Below, piece by piece: positions 45,023 through 53,066 of a stretch of DNA of 53,066 nt. Positions within the stretch are counted from its first letter, which is position 1. Each line of letters begins with the position of its first letter. Both the position numbers and the translations under genes were made by a program. This DNA comes from an uncultured Oscillospiraceae bacterium (GTDB lineage: Bacteria > Bacillota > Clostridia > Oscillospirales > Oscillospiraceae), in NCBI GenBank assembly GCA_934646175.1, contig CAKUEI010000001.1, positions 1 through 53,066 on the forward strand, read 5' to 3'. Below the pieces are notes generated by a model. It saw nothing but the letters and a program-made list of their open reading frames with translations. It was not told where the DNA came from and searched no databases.

Positions 45023-45888
45023 GTGCTGTTTTTGGCCCTGCGGGCAATTCGGAGTCCTTTTCTGCCCAATATAAATCTTCGCTGAAGGCTCCGGAGTGGC
45101 TGCGGGGAATGGGACTGGATGCCTATGAATACCAGTGCGGCAAGGGCGTGAACGTGGGGGAAGAGACCGCGCGGAAAATGGGGGAGCAGGCGAAAGTACA
45201 CGGCATCCGCCTTTCCCTCCACGCGCCGTATTTCATCAACCTTGCCAATCCGGAGCCGGAAAGTCTGGTAAAAACCGCGGGCTATATCACCCGAGCCTGC
45301 GAGGCGGCGGACTGGATGGGGGCAAGCCGGGTCATCATCCACTCCGGCGCGCTGATGAAGCGCACCCGGCGGGAGGCGCAGGAGATCGCTCTGCGATCGC
45401 TGAAGGAGATCCTGCGCATCTGCGACGATGCCGGGTATGCCCACATCCACCTCTGCCCGGAGACCATGGGCAAGATCAATCAGCTGGGTGATCTGGACGA
45501 GGTGCTGGAGCTTTGTACCCTGGATGAACGCATGATCCCCTGCGTAGACTTCGGACATCTCTACGCGCGCACTCTGGGCGAACTGAACGGGGACGAGGCG
45601 TGCGAGCGCATGCTGGACCGGATGAAGGAAATTTTGGGGGAGGAGCGGGCCTCCCATTTCCACAGCCATTTTTCCAAGATCGAATTTACGTTAAACGGCG
45701 GGGAAAAGAAGCATCTTACCTTTGCCCAATCCGACTTTGGCCCGGACTGGACGCCCCTTGCCCGCGCTGTGGCCCAGCGGGGCTGGAGTCCCACCTTCAT
45801 CTGTGAGTCTGCCGGGACCCAGGCGGAGGACGCCCTTACCATGAAAAAGACCTATTGGAGTTTTGTAAAAGGAGACGAAGCAAAATGA
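45019..45888 (+). CDS. Endonuclease IV-like TIM-barrel protein
   Basis: 289 residues of the AP-endonuclease-2/xylose-isomerase-like fold. Metal-ligand type motifs are present: SLHAPYFINLA, VIIHSG, CPETMGK, DFGHLYAR, HSHFSK and the terminal ICESAG. These depart from classical Nfo (ENTAG, DTCH, LETP), so it may be a divergent abasic-site endonuclease or a sugar-phosphate enzyme. It overlaps both neighbours by 4 bases, within a tight three-gene run. Confidence 0.78.
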   Translation: MSAVFGPAGNSESFSAQYKSSLKAPEWLRGMGLDAYEYQCGKGVNVGEETARKMGEQAKVHGIRLSLHAPYFINLANPEPESLVKTAGYITRACEAADWMGASRVIIHSGALMKRTRREAQEIALRSLKEILRICDDAGYAHIHLCPETMGKINQLGDLDEVLELCTLDERMIPCVDFGHLYARTLGELNGDEACERMLDRMKEILGEERASHFHSHFSKIEFTLNGGEKKHLTFAQSDFGPDWTPLARAVAQRGWSPTFICESAGTQAEDALTMKKTYWSFVKGDEAK

Positions 45889-46949
45889 ACCATCTGAACC
45901 ATATTGCAGCGCATCTGAAGGACTATGACATCGACCCCATGCTGATCACCTCCGCCCCCGGCGAGTTCTACGCCGTAGGTTTCCACGGGGAAGGCGCGGT
46001 CCTGGTCACCGAGAAAGAGAACTATTATTTCACCGATTCCCGCTACATCGAGGCGGCGGAAAAGCAGATCGGCGACTGCCATGTGTCCCTGCCTCCCGCG
46101 GGCATGAACTATCCCAAGACCATTCAGAGCCTGGTGGAAAAGCTGAACATCAAGACCATCGGGTTTGAAGGGCAGTATATGTCGGTGGACACCTTCCGAC
46201 GCTGGGAAGAGGCGCTCAGCGCGAAAATGACCCCTGCCGGGAAGCTGCTGGACGAGCTGCGCATGGTCAAGGACGAAGAGGAAATCCGCCTGATGGAGGC
46301 CGCCCAGCGCATTACGGACGAGGCGTTCACCAAGATCTGTGCTTTCATCAAGCCCGGCATCAGCGAGATCGAGATCGCGGCCCGGCTTCAGTACGAGATG
46401 CTGCTGGCCGGGGCGCAGCGCATGTCCTTCGACCCCATCGTGGCCTCCGGCCCCAACGGGAGTATGCCTCACGCCATTCCCGGCGAGCGCAAGGTGCAAA
46501 AGGGCGACTTCATCACCATGGACTTCGGCTGCGTGGTGGGCGGCTATTGCTCGGATATGACCCGTACTGTGGCCCTGGGCGAGCCGACGGAAGAGATGAA
46601 GAAGGTTTATGCGACGGTGCTGGAGGCGCAGCTTGCCGGCATTGCAGTGGCCAAAGCCGGCGTTACCGGCGATACGGTCCACGCTGCGGCTGCCGACATC
46701 ATTGCAAAGGCGGGCTATGGAAAATATTTCGGCCACGGCTTCGGCCACAGCGTGGGCATCGAGATCCACGAGAATCCCCGTTTCTCTCCTGCGTGGAAGA
46801 AGGCCATCCCCGCAGGGGCCGCCCTTTCGGCGGAGCCGGGTATCTACATTCCCGGCAAATTCGGCGTCCGCATCGAGGATGTGCTCATTCTGGAAGAGGG
46901 CGGAAATCGCGATATCACCCATTCGTCCAAGGAACTGATCATCCTGTGA
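45885..46949 (+). CDS. Xaa-Pro aminopeptidase / M24B metallopeptidase
   Basis: 354 residues. An N-terminal creatinase-like domain (~1-125) is followed by the pita-bread domain with dinuclear metal ligands: ITMDFG, CSDMTRT, GHGFGHSVGIEIHE, LSAEPGI and GVRIEDVL. It removes N-terminal residues ahead of proline in the cytoplasm. The start MNHLNHIAAHLKDY overlaps the previous stop (ATGA). It precedes efp by ~107 bases, an order common in Firmicutes; prolyl peptide cleavage and polyproline translation are adjacent. Confidence 0.93.
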   Translation: MNHLNHIAAHLKDYDIDPMLITSAPGEFYAVGFHGEGAVLVTEKENYYFTDSRYIEAAEKQIGDCHVSLPPAGMNYPKTIQSLVEKLNIKTIGFEGQYMSVDTFRRWEEALSAKMTPAGKLLDELRMVKDEEEIRLMEAAQRITDEAFTKICAFIKPGISEIEIAARLQYEMLLAGAQRMSFDPIVASGPNGSMPHAIPGERKVQKGDFITMDFGCVVGGYCSDMTRTVALGEPTEEMKKVYATVLEAQLAGIAVAKAGVTGDTVHAAAADIIAKAGYGKYFGHGFGHSVGIEIHENPRFSPAWKKAIPAGAALSAEPGIYIPGKFGVRIEDVLILEEGGNRDITHSSKELIIL

Positions 46950-46990
46950 AACATTTCCCGGATAAAAAACTGCGGAAAACCAGAAAATGC

Positions 46991-47019
46991 TTGCAATATC
47001 CCGGAATAAGGGGTAAAAT
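46991..47019 (+). promoter_or_regulatory. Promoter of efp
   Basis: TTGCAA (46991-46996), 17-base spacer, TAAAAT (47014-47019), about 37 bases before the start codon. Confidence 0.7.
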
Positions 47020-47055
47020 ATTTTAGCTTATAATAACATTTGGAGGATGATTCCT

Positions 47056-47625
47056 ATGGCTACGATTTCTGCCAGCGACTTCCGCAATGGCATAACCTTT
47101 GAAATGAACGGTCAGGTCATGACGGTCATTGAGTTCCAGCACGTCAAGCCCGGCAAGGGCGCTGCGTTTGTGCGCACCAAGTACAAGAACGTGATCACCG
47201 GCGCCATCCGCGAGGAATCCTTTAACCCCACCGCCAAGTTCGAGCAGGCGTTTGTGGAGCGCAAGGATATGGAGTACAGCTATAACGACGGCGACCTGTA
47301 TTACTTCATGGATCAGGAGACCTATGAACTCGTTCCCATTAGCAAAGACATTCTGGGCGACAACTTCAAGTTCGTCACCGAGAACATGGTGTGCACCATC
47401 CGCTCCTATAAGGGCAAGGTCTTTGCGGTGGAGCCCCCCAACTTTGTGGAGCTGACCGTCATCAAGACCGACCCCGGCTTTGCTGGCAACACCGCCACCA
47501 ATACCCTGAAGCCCGCCACGCTGGAGACCGGCGCCGAGGTCAAGGTGCCCCTGTTCATCGAAGAGGGCGAGAAGATCCAGATTGACACCCGTACCGGCGA
47601 GTACCTGAGCCGCGTGAAGGGCTGA
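47056..47625 (+). CDS. efp: Elongation factor P
   Basis: 189 residues, with the three beta-barrel domains. The modifiable tip lysine is Lys34 in KPGKGAAFVRTK. PGFAGNTATNTLKPATLETGAEVKVPLF is the EF-P hallmark region and TGEYLSRVKG the usual end. It rescues ribosomes stalled at polyproline. The ATG at 47056 has TTGGAGG 9 bases upstream; the in-frame ATG at 47047 is too close to that site. No epmA/epmB or ymfI gene is in the window. Confidence 0.96.
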   Translation: MATISASDFRNGITFEMNGQVMTVIEFQHVKPGKGAAFVRTKYKNVITGAIREESFNPTAKFEQAFVERKDMEYSYNDGDLYYFMDQETYELVPISKDILGDNFKFVTENMVCTIRSYKGKVFAVEPPNFVELTVIKTDPGFAGNTATNTLKPATLETGAEVKVPLFIEEGEKIQIDTRTGEYLSRVKG

Positions 47626-47670
47626 TTTGTGCAGCGCCCGGTATCCGGGCATGTGAAAAGGAGAATTACC

Positions 47671-48078
47671 ATGACTATTTCTGAAAAGGTCGCATACCTC
47701 AAGGGCCTGGCCGAGGGCCTGGATCTTGACACCGTCAAGTCCAAGGAGGGCAAGCTGATCTCCGTGATGATCGGCATCATGGAAGAGCTGGCTATGTCCG
47801 TGGAAGATTTGGAGGAGTGCACCGAAGAGCTGGGCGACGAGATCGACGCCATCTCCGACGATTTGTCCGATGTGGAAGAGGTCGTTTTCGACGAAGAGGA
47901 CGACGAGGATGAGGATGACCTGGATGACGATTTCTTCGAGGTCGAGTGCCCCAACTGCGGGGACGAGCTGGTCATCGATGAGGACGTGCTGGACGCAGGC
48001 ACCATTCAGTGCCCCAATTGCCAGCAGACTTTCGCTCTGGATCTCACCGATGAGGATGAGGATTCCACCGAGGAGTAA
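47671..48078 (+). CDS. CD1247-type acidic protein with a C-terminal zinc ribbon
   Basis: 135 residues. The N-terminal helical domain (MTISEKVAYLKGLAEGLDLD) is the CD1247 N-terminal domain known from clostridia. A very acidic linker (VFDEEDDEDEDDLDDDFFE) and a ribbon with two CxxC pairs (CPNCGDE, CPNCQQT) follow. Function unknown; the ribbon plus acid track suggests an RNA polymerase or ribosome-associated factor. AAAGGAG precedes the ATG at 47671. It is probably co-transcribed with efp. Confidence 0.88.
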   Translation: MTISEKVAYLKGLAEGLDLDTVKSKEGKLISVMIGIMEELAMSVEDLEECTEELGDEIDAISDDLSDVEEVVFDEEDDEDEDDLDDDFFEVECPNCGDELVIDEDVLDAGTIQCPNCQQTFALDLTDEDEDSTEE

Positions 48079-48091
48079 TTCCTGTATGCGT

Positions 48092-48132
48092 AAAAGTCCC
48101 CCGGCGTGCCATTGGCACGCCGGGGGACTTTT
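48092..48132. terminator. Bidirectional terminator between the efp operon and the metal importer
   Basis: Perfect 19-bp stem AAAAGTCCCCCGGCGTGCC and complement, loop ATT, ending in TTTTT. Confidence 0.92.
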
Positions 48133-48177
48133 TGTTCTGAGTTCGGTCCGTTTTCATGGACGGAATCGGGGAGACGC

Positions 48178-49017
48178 TTATGCCCGCAGCTTCCGCAGGG
48201 GAAAGGTGACCAGAAAGATGGCGGCCAGATACAACGTGATTGCCGCACCGGCGGAAGCGCCGATGTAATAAGAGGTCATCAGTCCCGCAATGCCGGAAAA
48301 TACGGCGAAGATCAGGGAAAAGAGATGATACTGACGCAGATTCCGCGCCACATTGCGGGCCGCTGCCGCTGGGAGCACCAGCAGGGAATTGATCACCAGC
48401 AGCCCCACCCACGTCATGGAAATGGTCACCACCACGGCGATGGCGGCGGAAAATAAAGCCTGCTGCCAGAAAACCTTGATGCCGCGGCTGTCGGCCAGCG
48501 CGGGATGCACGGCGGAGAGCATCAGCTTGTTAAACGAGCACAGCCACAGGATCACCACCAACAGCAGAATGACGGCCAGCAGACCAATCTTGGACGGCTC
48601 TACGCTCAGAATATCGCCGATGAGCAGGGCGTTGAACTTGGTGAAGCTTCTCCCGCCCAGGGTGGAGATAAAGATACCAAGGGCCACCGCGGTGGAGGAG
48701 AACACACCGATGACGGTATCGCTGGACAGGTTGGCCCGCCGCTGCACAAAGGAGAACAGCAGGGCGAAAGCGATGGCGAACACCACCGCGCACCACAGAG
48801 GGTCCGCAAGGCCGCACAGGGCGCCGATGGCCATGCCAGTAAAGGCGCTGTGCCCCAGCGCGTCGGAGAAAAAGGACATCCGGCTCTGCACCACCATGGT
48901 GGAGAGAATGCCGAACAGCGGCGTTACCACCAGCACGGCCAGCAGCGCGTTTTTCATAAAAGACATGGCAGCCCATTCGAAGGGAAGGGCATTTAAGACC
49001 GCATACCAAACGTTCAT
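48178..49017 (-). CDS. Zinc/manganese ABC transporter permease (ZnuB/AdcB family)
   Basis: 279 residues with seven to eight membrane helices. The ABC-3 permease pattern is clear: SFFSDALGHSAFTGMAIG near the N-terminus, VTISMTWVGLLVINSLLVLPAAAARNVARN later. It is the last gene of a three-gene minus-strand operon and overlaps the ATPase by 4 bases. Confidence 0.93.
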   Translation of the reverse strand: MNVWYAVLNALPFEWAAMSFMKNALLAVLVVTPLFGILSTMVVQSRMSFFSDALGHSAFTGMAIGALCGLADPLWCAVVFAIAFALLFSFVQRRANLSSDTVIGVFSSTAVALGIFISTLGGRSFTKFNALLIGDILSVEPSKIGLLAVILLLVVILWLCSFNKLMLSAVHPALADSRGIKVFWQQALFSAAIAVVVTISMTWVGLLVINSLLVLPAAAARNVARNLRQYHLFSLIFAVFSGIAGLMTSYYIGASAGAAITLYLAAIFLVTFPLRKLRA

Positions 49018-49787
49018 TCCCTGCCGCCTCCTTTCCCAATGTGAAGATGAAAGACCTCCTGAAATTCCGGAGAGGAGAGCACCTGCTCCGGTGTTCCGGT
49101 TTTCAGGACCTTGTGCTTTAAGAGCAGAACCTGATCGGCATACTGCTCCAGCGTGGCAAAATCGTGGGTGGAGAGCAGAATGGAAAGGTCGAACTGATTG
49201 CGCACCTCGTCCAGCATCTCCAGCAGCTGATGTTCACCTGCAATGTCCACGCCGGACAGTGGCTCGTCCAGAATCAGCACATGGGGGACTGGTTCCAGCG
49301 CCATGGCCAGCAGGACCCGCTGCAGCTCACCGCCGGACAGGGCCCCGATGCGTTTATCGATCAGCGCGCCGCCGTGTACCCGCTCCAGACACTCCATCAC
49401 CCGGCTGCGCAGTGCCTTTCCGGGGGGGAGGAATACGGGCCGTTTGGAGATGGCGGCGGAGAAAAAGTCCAGAACGCTGATGGGGTCACCCCGGTCGAAG
49501 GCCGGGCTTTGGGGCACATAGCCCACCAACGGGCGCGTGCGCTTTCCGCCGGAGCGCTCGAAGTGGATGCTGCCGCTGTGGGGAATTTGTCCCAAAATCG
49601 CCTTGAACAGCGTGGATTTTCCTGCGCCGTTGGGGCCGATCAGGGCCACGATCTGCCCGCAGTGCATATGAAGATTGACATCGGATAAAATCTGCATCCC
49701 GTCGCCCGCAGTGACACAGAGACCCTGCACCCGCAGGCAGCAGGCGGAGTGGCAGCCTGCCCCGTGGTGAAATAGATGCGCACTCAT
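49014..49787 (-). CDS. Zinc/manganese ABC transporter ATPase (ZnuC/AdcC family)
   Basis: 257 residues. Walker A GPNGAGKST, Q-loop VGYVPQS, signature LSGGELQRVL, Walker B VLILDEPLSGVD and switch STHDFAT. The N-terminus has an unusual His/Cys-rich start, MSAHLFHHGAGCHSACC, ahead of the ABC domain, which could bind zinc. It overlaps both neighbours by 4 bases. Confidence 0.93.
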   Translation of the reverse strand: MSAHLFHHGAGCHSACCLRVQGLCVTAGDGMQILSDVNLHMHCGQIVALIGPNGAGKSTLFKAILGQIPHSGSIHFERSGGKRTRPLVGYVPQSPAFDRGDPISVLDFFSAAISKRPVFLPPGKALRSRVMECLERVHGGALIDKRIGALSGGELQRVLLAMALEPVPHVLILDEPLSGVDIAGEHQLLEMLDEVRNQFDLSILLSTHDFATLEQYADQVLLLKHKVLKTGTPEQVLSSPEFQEVFHLHIGKGGGRE

Positions 49788-50737
49788 CCTTTCTGCACCT
49801 CCTTGCAGCCGAGAGAATCGGTCAAAATCTTGATATTGTGGTCCATAGCCTCGAGATAAGGCATCAGACCGGTGCCCGTTCCGCTCATAATCATGGTAAG
49901 AGACGCGGTTTTGATCCCGGTCTCCCGGGCGATGGCCGTTGCCGTAGTGTCACTCCCGTTTTCCTCCGTGAAGATCACGGGAATGTCATGGGTCTCGATG
50001 AGAGAGATGATCTCGCGGATCTCCGCGGCGCTTGCCTCGCTGCCAGCCTCTTCTTCGATGGCTTTCAGCACCATAAGACCAAACGCGTCCGCCAGATAGG
50101 AGAATCCATCGTGAAAGGTAATCAGCTCTCGGCAGGAAAGGTTGGCACCAGAAAGCATATCGGCCCACTTCTGCGCATAGGTATCCAACTGTGCCCGGGC
50201 CGCGTCGAAATGAGCACGGTAGGCCGCACTATGAGCCGGGTCGGCCTCGGAAAGCCCGTTGCAGATATCCTCCAGCATGATCTTTGCCCGCTGGGGGTCC
50301 AGCCAGAAGTGAGGGTCAAACTCCTCTTCGTGGTCATGCTCCTCATGGCCGTGATGATGCTCATCCTCCTGGGAAGGGAGCAGGGCGACGCCCTCCGAGC
50401 AGTCGATGACCACAGCGTCGGTCACCTCCAGCGCGTCGTCCATAAATTCCTCCAGTCCTGCGCCGTTCAGAACCAACACATCCGCCTGTTCAATGGCTTT
50501 CATGGCGGTGACGGTGAGGGTATAGTCGTGCAGGCAGGAGATTTGATCGGTCACCAGCTGGGTGACCTCCACTCCCTCCACCCCGTCGGTCAGCGCCGTG
50601 GTGAACAGGTAGAGGGGATAGGTGGTTGCCGCAATGCGCAGGGTGACGCCGTCGTCCGTGTCCCGCTTTCCGCAGGATGCGCACAGGGAAAGAAGAAGTA
50701 GCCCACAGAGCAGCGCGGCAGCAATTCGTTTTTTCAT
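49784..50737 (-). CDS. Zinc-binding lipoprotein of the metal ABC importer (ZnuA/AdcA family)
   Basis: 317 residues. Lipoprotein signal ending LCASC (Cys22). A cluster A-I metal-binding protein with ligands His70 (SCLHDYTLT), His143 (DPHFWLD) and the later FHDGFSYL. The loop EDEHHHGHEEHDHEEE (125-139) is the His-rich zinc shuttle that points to zinc rather than manganese. It is the first gene of the importer operon, with its own promoter. I saw no convincing Zur box. Confidence 0.94.
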   Translation of the reverse strand: MKKRIAAALLCGLLLLSLCASCGKRDTDDGVTLRIAATTYPLYLFTTALTDGVEGVEVTQLVTDQISCLHDYTLTVTAMKAIEQADVLVLNGAGLEEFMDDALEVTDAVVIDCSEGVALLPSQEDEHHHGHEEHDHEEEFDPHFWLDPQRAKIMLEDICNGLSEADPAHSAAYRAHFDAARAQLDTYAQKWADMLSGANLSCRELITFHDGFSYLADAFGLMVLKAIEEEAGSEASAAEIREIISLIETHDIPVIFTEENGSDTTATAIARETGIKTASLTMIMSGTGTGLMPYLEAMDHNIKILTDSLGCKEVQKG

Positions 50738-50766
50738 TTGGTACCTCCAGAAAACTGTAACAATTT

Positions 50767-50795
50767 ATTATAGACGAAAAGCCGCCATTTGTAAA
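50767..50795 (-). promoter_or_regulatory. Promoter of the zinc importer operon
   Basis: Minus strand: TTTACA (50790-50795), 17-base spacer, consensus TATAAT (50767-50772). Confidence 0.75.
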
Positions 50796-50838
50796 ATAGA
50801 ACTGTCCATTTTTTGGGGGGGAAAATTGGGAAAGTACA

Positions 50839-50866
50839 TTGCAATTTGCACGGAATGGGCTATAAT
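50839..50866 (+). promoter_or_regulatory. Promoter of the SGNH lipoprotein gene
   Basis: TTGCAA (50839-50844), 16-base spacer, consensus TATAAT (50861-50866). It is divergent from the zinc importer promoter 44 bases away. Confidence 0.7.
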
Positions 50867-50915
50867 ATCAGTCTGTGACAGAGAAGTTTGTGCATGGAAA
50901 CAGGAGGAATTCACT

Positions 50916-51653
50916 GTGAAACAGTTTCATTGGAAAGGGCTTGCCGCCGGTGCGCTGGCCTGCGCCCTGCTTGTGGGCCTGACCGCGTGCAGAAGCCAGG
51001 ATTCATCCGAGACGGTCGGTCCCACCCCCACACAGACGCCAGTGCAGACACAATCCGCCGCACCGGAGACCACGCCTGCCGAAACGGAAACGCCCCCGGC
51101 GGAAGCGACCCCATCCGCGCAGGAAAGTTCTTCGACTGCTTCTGCTAAACAGCCGGAAGACAGCGGGGAAGCGGAAACGACGGGGGACTACAGCGGTGTG
51201 ACCGCCATCGGGGATTCCGTCATGCTGGGCGCCAAGGATGAGATGGAAAAGTCCATGAAGGGTATCATGGTGGAAGCGTCCGAGTCCCGCCAGATCTGGA
51301 GCGGAAAGGATGTGGCGGAAGAGCTGGCCGCCAAGGGAAAACTGGGGAACACCGTCATCCTCGCCCTGGGCACCAACGGGACCTTTAAGAAAAGCACCGC
51401 CCGCGAGCTGTTGGACTATTTCGGCGCGGACCGCACCATTTACTGGGTGACGGCTTACGGCTCCAAGCTGTCCTGGCAGGATCAGGTGAACGAGACCATT
51501 GAAGAAGTGAGCGCGGAATATGATAACGTACATATTCTGCATTGGGATGAGGTCGGTCCGCAGCATGCCGACTGGTTCTATAAGGACGGACTTCACCTGA
51601 ACGGCGCCGGGCGCAAGGGCTATGCGCAGTTTTTGAAGGACAATATTGGCTGA
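50916..51653 (+). CDS. SGNH-hydrolase lipoprotein (OatA C-domain-like)
   Basis: 245 residues. Lipoprotein signal ending LTAC (Cys25) and a long Thr/Pro/Glu/Ser spacer (~28-90). An SGNH esterase domain follows: block I AIGDSVMLG (Ser101), block III LGTNG (Asn154), block V DGLHLNGAG (Asp224, His227). The domain resembles the extracellular acyltransferase half of OatA-type proteins but has no membrane acyltransferase part, so it may act on peptidoglycan or polysaccharide acetyl groups with a separate partner. The GTG start at 50916 has AGGAGGA 8 bases upstream. Monocistronic. Confidence 0.85.
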   Translation: MKQFHWKGLAAGALACALLVGLTACRSQDSSETVGPTPTQTPVQTQSAAPETTPAETETPPAEATPSAQESSSTASAKQPEDSGEAETTGDYSGVTAIGDSVMLGAKDEMEKSMKGIMVEASESRQIWSGKDVAEELAAKGKLGNTVILALGTNGTFKKSTARELLDYFGADRTIYWVTAYGSKLSWQDQVNETIEEVSAEYDNVHILHWDEVGPQHADWFYKDGLHLNGAGRKGYAQFLKDNIG

Positions 51654-51659
51654 AAAAAG

Positions 51660-51695
51660 AAGGACGGCGGCGCAGAGCTCTGCGCCGCCGTCCTT
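51660..51695. terminator. Palindromic bidirectional terminator
   Basis: A perfect 36-base palindrome (16-bp stem and 4-base loop at least), followed by TTTTTCC. It serves the SGNH gene and the convergent hydratase gene (stop at 51707). Its centre GCGCAGAGCTCTGCGC also occurs at 3855-3870. Confidence 0.9.
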
Positions 51696-51706
51696 TTTCC
51701 TTTTTC

Positions 51707-53066
51707 TTATTTCCCGGCGTAATAGTTGATGAGGCAGCCGGCCAGAATGATGTCCCGCTCTTCCCGGGTGAGGCCGGGCAGGTGCAGGGTGACCTTCGTC
51801 TCTTTACCGTTCTGAGTCAGCACGGCGGAGACCTCCTCGCCGTCGCCCAGCAGCACCTGACGGATCTGAGGCAGGTACAGCTTGTCACCGGGGGCGATGG
51901 ACAAAGCGGCGATGTCATCCACGATGAAGGGCAGCATGCCCCAGTTCACCACGTTGGAACGGTAACGCTTGGTGGCGTATTCCCCGGCCAGATTGGCCAC
52001 GCCGCCCAGCACGCGCTGGCAGGAGGCCGCCTGCTCACGGGCGGAGCCGTCACCGGGCTTCAGGGCCATGACCACGCTGCCAAGACCGGTGTCCGCCGCG
52101 GAATGGCCCATGAGGGCTTCCTGTACCAGAGCATCCTCCGGAGAGGTGCGGCGCAGCTTTTCCAGAGCCAAAATTTCCTTGGCACGGGGGACATACTGGG
52201 GGTCCTTCCGGCTCAGGGCAAATTCCGAGAGCTTCATGGGGTTGGAACGGTAAGAAGAAGTCTCGCCGGAGGGGATCAGCTCGTCCGTAGTGGTCACGGG
52301 GTCATAAATGGCGGCGCACACTGTCAGCAGCAGGTTTTCCGGCAGGGCGATCTGCTCGGGCCAGTCGGCGATGTTGGGGCCGAACACCAGCTTCTGCTCC
52401 TGCTGGGGCTTGCCCACGCCGTAGTAGACACGGGAGCGGTAAGCGCTTTCGTCATAGTGGAATTCCTCCACCGCCGGGTCGGCGGGAGGCTCCGGTAGTT
52501 CCGTGGCCGCAGTCAGCAGGCCGCCGTTCAGGGCAGTGGCGGCGATGGAACGGGCATCCATCAATGCAACATAGGCCAGCTGGCCGTTGGCGGGCTTGCT
52601 GCCTTCGCGGTTGGGGAAATTGCGGGTGGAATGGCGGATGGAGAAGGCGCCATTGGCAGGAACATCGCCTGCGCCGAAGCACGGCCCGCAGAAGCAGGAG
52701 CGGATGGTGGCACCCGACGCCATGAGAGAGGGGATGACGCCCTGCTTCATCAGCTCCATATAGGTGGGCTGGCTGGCCGGATAGCAGGACAGCCAGAACC
52801 GGTCGGAGCCGATGGGGGCGCCGTGGAGGATCTCGGCGGTGCGCAGCAGGTTCTGATAGGTGCCGCCGGAGCAGCCGGCGATAACGCCCTGATCCACATG
52901 GAACTGACCGTTGACGATCTTATTCTCCAGCGGGGCGGGGGGCATTTTCAGCTCGAACTGACGCATGGTGTCCTCGTCTACCTGATGGAGAATGTCACGC
53001 ATATTCTCCTTGAAGGTGCGGATGGTGAAGGCGTTGGAGGGGTGGAAGGGCAGGGCGATCATAGGC
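51707..53066 (-). CDS. Aconitase-family hydratase, C-terminal part (5' end outside window)
   Basis: About 452 residues are visible and the frame is still open at the window edge. SCFCGPCFGAGDVPANGAFS with RHSTRNFPNREGSKP is the aconitase-superfamily [4Fe-4S] cysteine region, and SSYRSNP and YRSNVVNWGMLPF are the swivel-domain substrate motifs. The family isomerises hydroxy-acids through dehydration (citrate, homocitrate, isopropylmalate types). This large single-chain form in clostridia is usually called aconitate hydratase; the exact substrate is not certain. The frame includes MIALPFHPSNAFTI, so the first visible ATG is internal. Confidence 0.9.
   Translation of the reverse strand, partial: PMIALPFHPSNAFTIRTFKENMRDILHQVDEDTMRQFELKMPPAPLENKIVNGQFHVDQGVIAGCSGGTYQNLLRTAEILHGAPIGSDRFWLSCYPASQPTYMELMKQGVIPSLMASGATIRSCFCGPCFGAGDVPANGAFSIRHSTRNFPNREGSKPANGQLAYVALMDARSIAATALNGGLLTAATELPEPPADPAVEEFHYDESAYRSRVYYGVGKPQQEQKLVFGPNIADWPEQIALPENLLLTVCAAIYDPVTTTDELIPSGETSSYRSNPMKLSEFALSRKDPQYVPRAKEILALEKLRRTSPEDALVQEALMGHSAADTGLGSVVMALKPGDGSAREQAASCQRVLGGVANLAGEYATKRYRSNVVNWGMLPFIVDDIAALSIAPGDKLYLPQIRQVLLGDGEEVSAVLTQNGKETKVTLHLPGLTREERDIILAGCLINYYAGK

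Overview
The window is a GC-rich, gene-dense bacterial chromosome segment. I read it as a gut-type Firmicute of the Oscillospirales/Oscillospiraceae kind (relatives of Flavonifractor, Oscillibacter, Lawsonibacter). That is inference from: LL-diaminopimelate aminotransferase (DapL), a glnA-linked ANTAR regulator, SLH-repeat surface proteins, a CD1247-type acidic zinc-ribbon protein, a glycyl radical enzyme, rubrerythrin, sigma-70-like TTGACA/TATAAT promoters and strong intrinsic terminators. No 16S rRNA or other phylogenetic marker is present to prove it. Both ends cut a gene: an SLH surface protein on the left and an aconitase-family hydratase on the right.

Layout. 0-9.2 kb: SLH protein end; a convergent glycyl radical enzyme with no activase beside it; an FHA-fused SEDS (FtsW/RodA) gene overlapping a class B penicillin-binding protein; a frameshifted PfkB sugar kinase; a URO-D/MtaA-type methyltransferase homologue. 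9.3-21.3 kb: an ABC-F protein, then a nitrogen and diaminopimelate block, glnA - ANTAR regulator - dapF - dapL - gltB - gltD. 21.4-28.5 kb: glmS translationally overlapping a five-gene oligopeptide-type ABC importer. 28.5-32 kb: LURP-one-like protein, inorganic pyrophosphatase and Rrf2 regulator on the minus strand; a degraded DUF4417-like remnant beside tRNA-Pro(GGG); a TPR gene. 32-33.6 kb: a DUF4037-DUF4125 pair divergent from the TPR gene, with back-to-back consensus promoters. 33.6-41 kb: small YtxH-like protein, then pyrC-pyrF-pyrK-pyrD with a histidine phosphatase-GNAT fusion and a YgiQ-type radical SAM protein. 41-44.4 kb: small lipoprotein, rubrerythrin, CHAP amidase with SLH-like repeats, GH18-like protein. 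44.5-48.1 kb: yqeG-like phosphatase, TIM-barrel endonuclease-IV-like protein, Xaa-Pro peptidase, efp, CD1247-like protein. 48.2-53 kb: a zinc/manganese ABC importer on the minus strand, an SGNH lipoprotein, and the partial aconitase-like hydratase.

The most interesting signal is regulatory RNA in the nitrogen block. Upstream of gltB, two adjacent hairpins carry six-base loops with A at position 1 and G at position 4 (AAAGGC and AATGGT), the signature bound by ANTAR antiterminators. The 5' arm plus loop of the first hairpin is exactly the 5' arm of a 12-bp terminator stem that ends in TTTT, so the two folds are mutually exclusive. The glnA leader carries a hairpin with the identical AAAGGC loop, also in conflict with a GC-rich terminator-like stem. 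The gene between them encodes an ANTAR protein whose receiver domain lacks the phosphoacceptor aspartate. Together these suggest a local antitermination circuit coupling glutamine synthetase, glutamate synthase and the glutamate-consuming diaminopimelate branch. Other leads are the divergent TPR / DUF4037 / DUF4125 unit, the orphan glycyl radical enzyme, and the glmS-peptide importer coupling.
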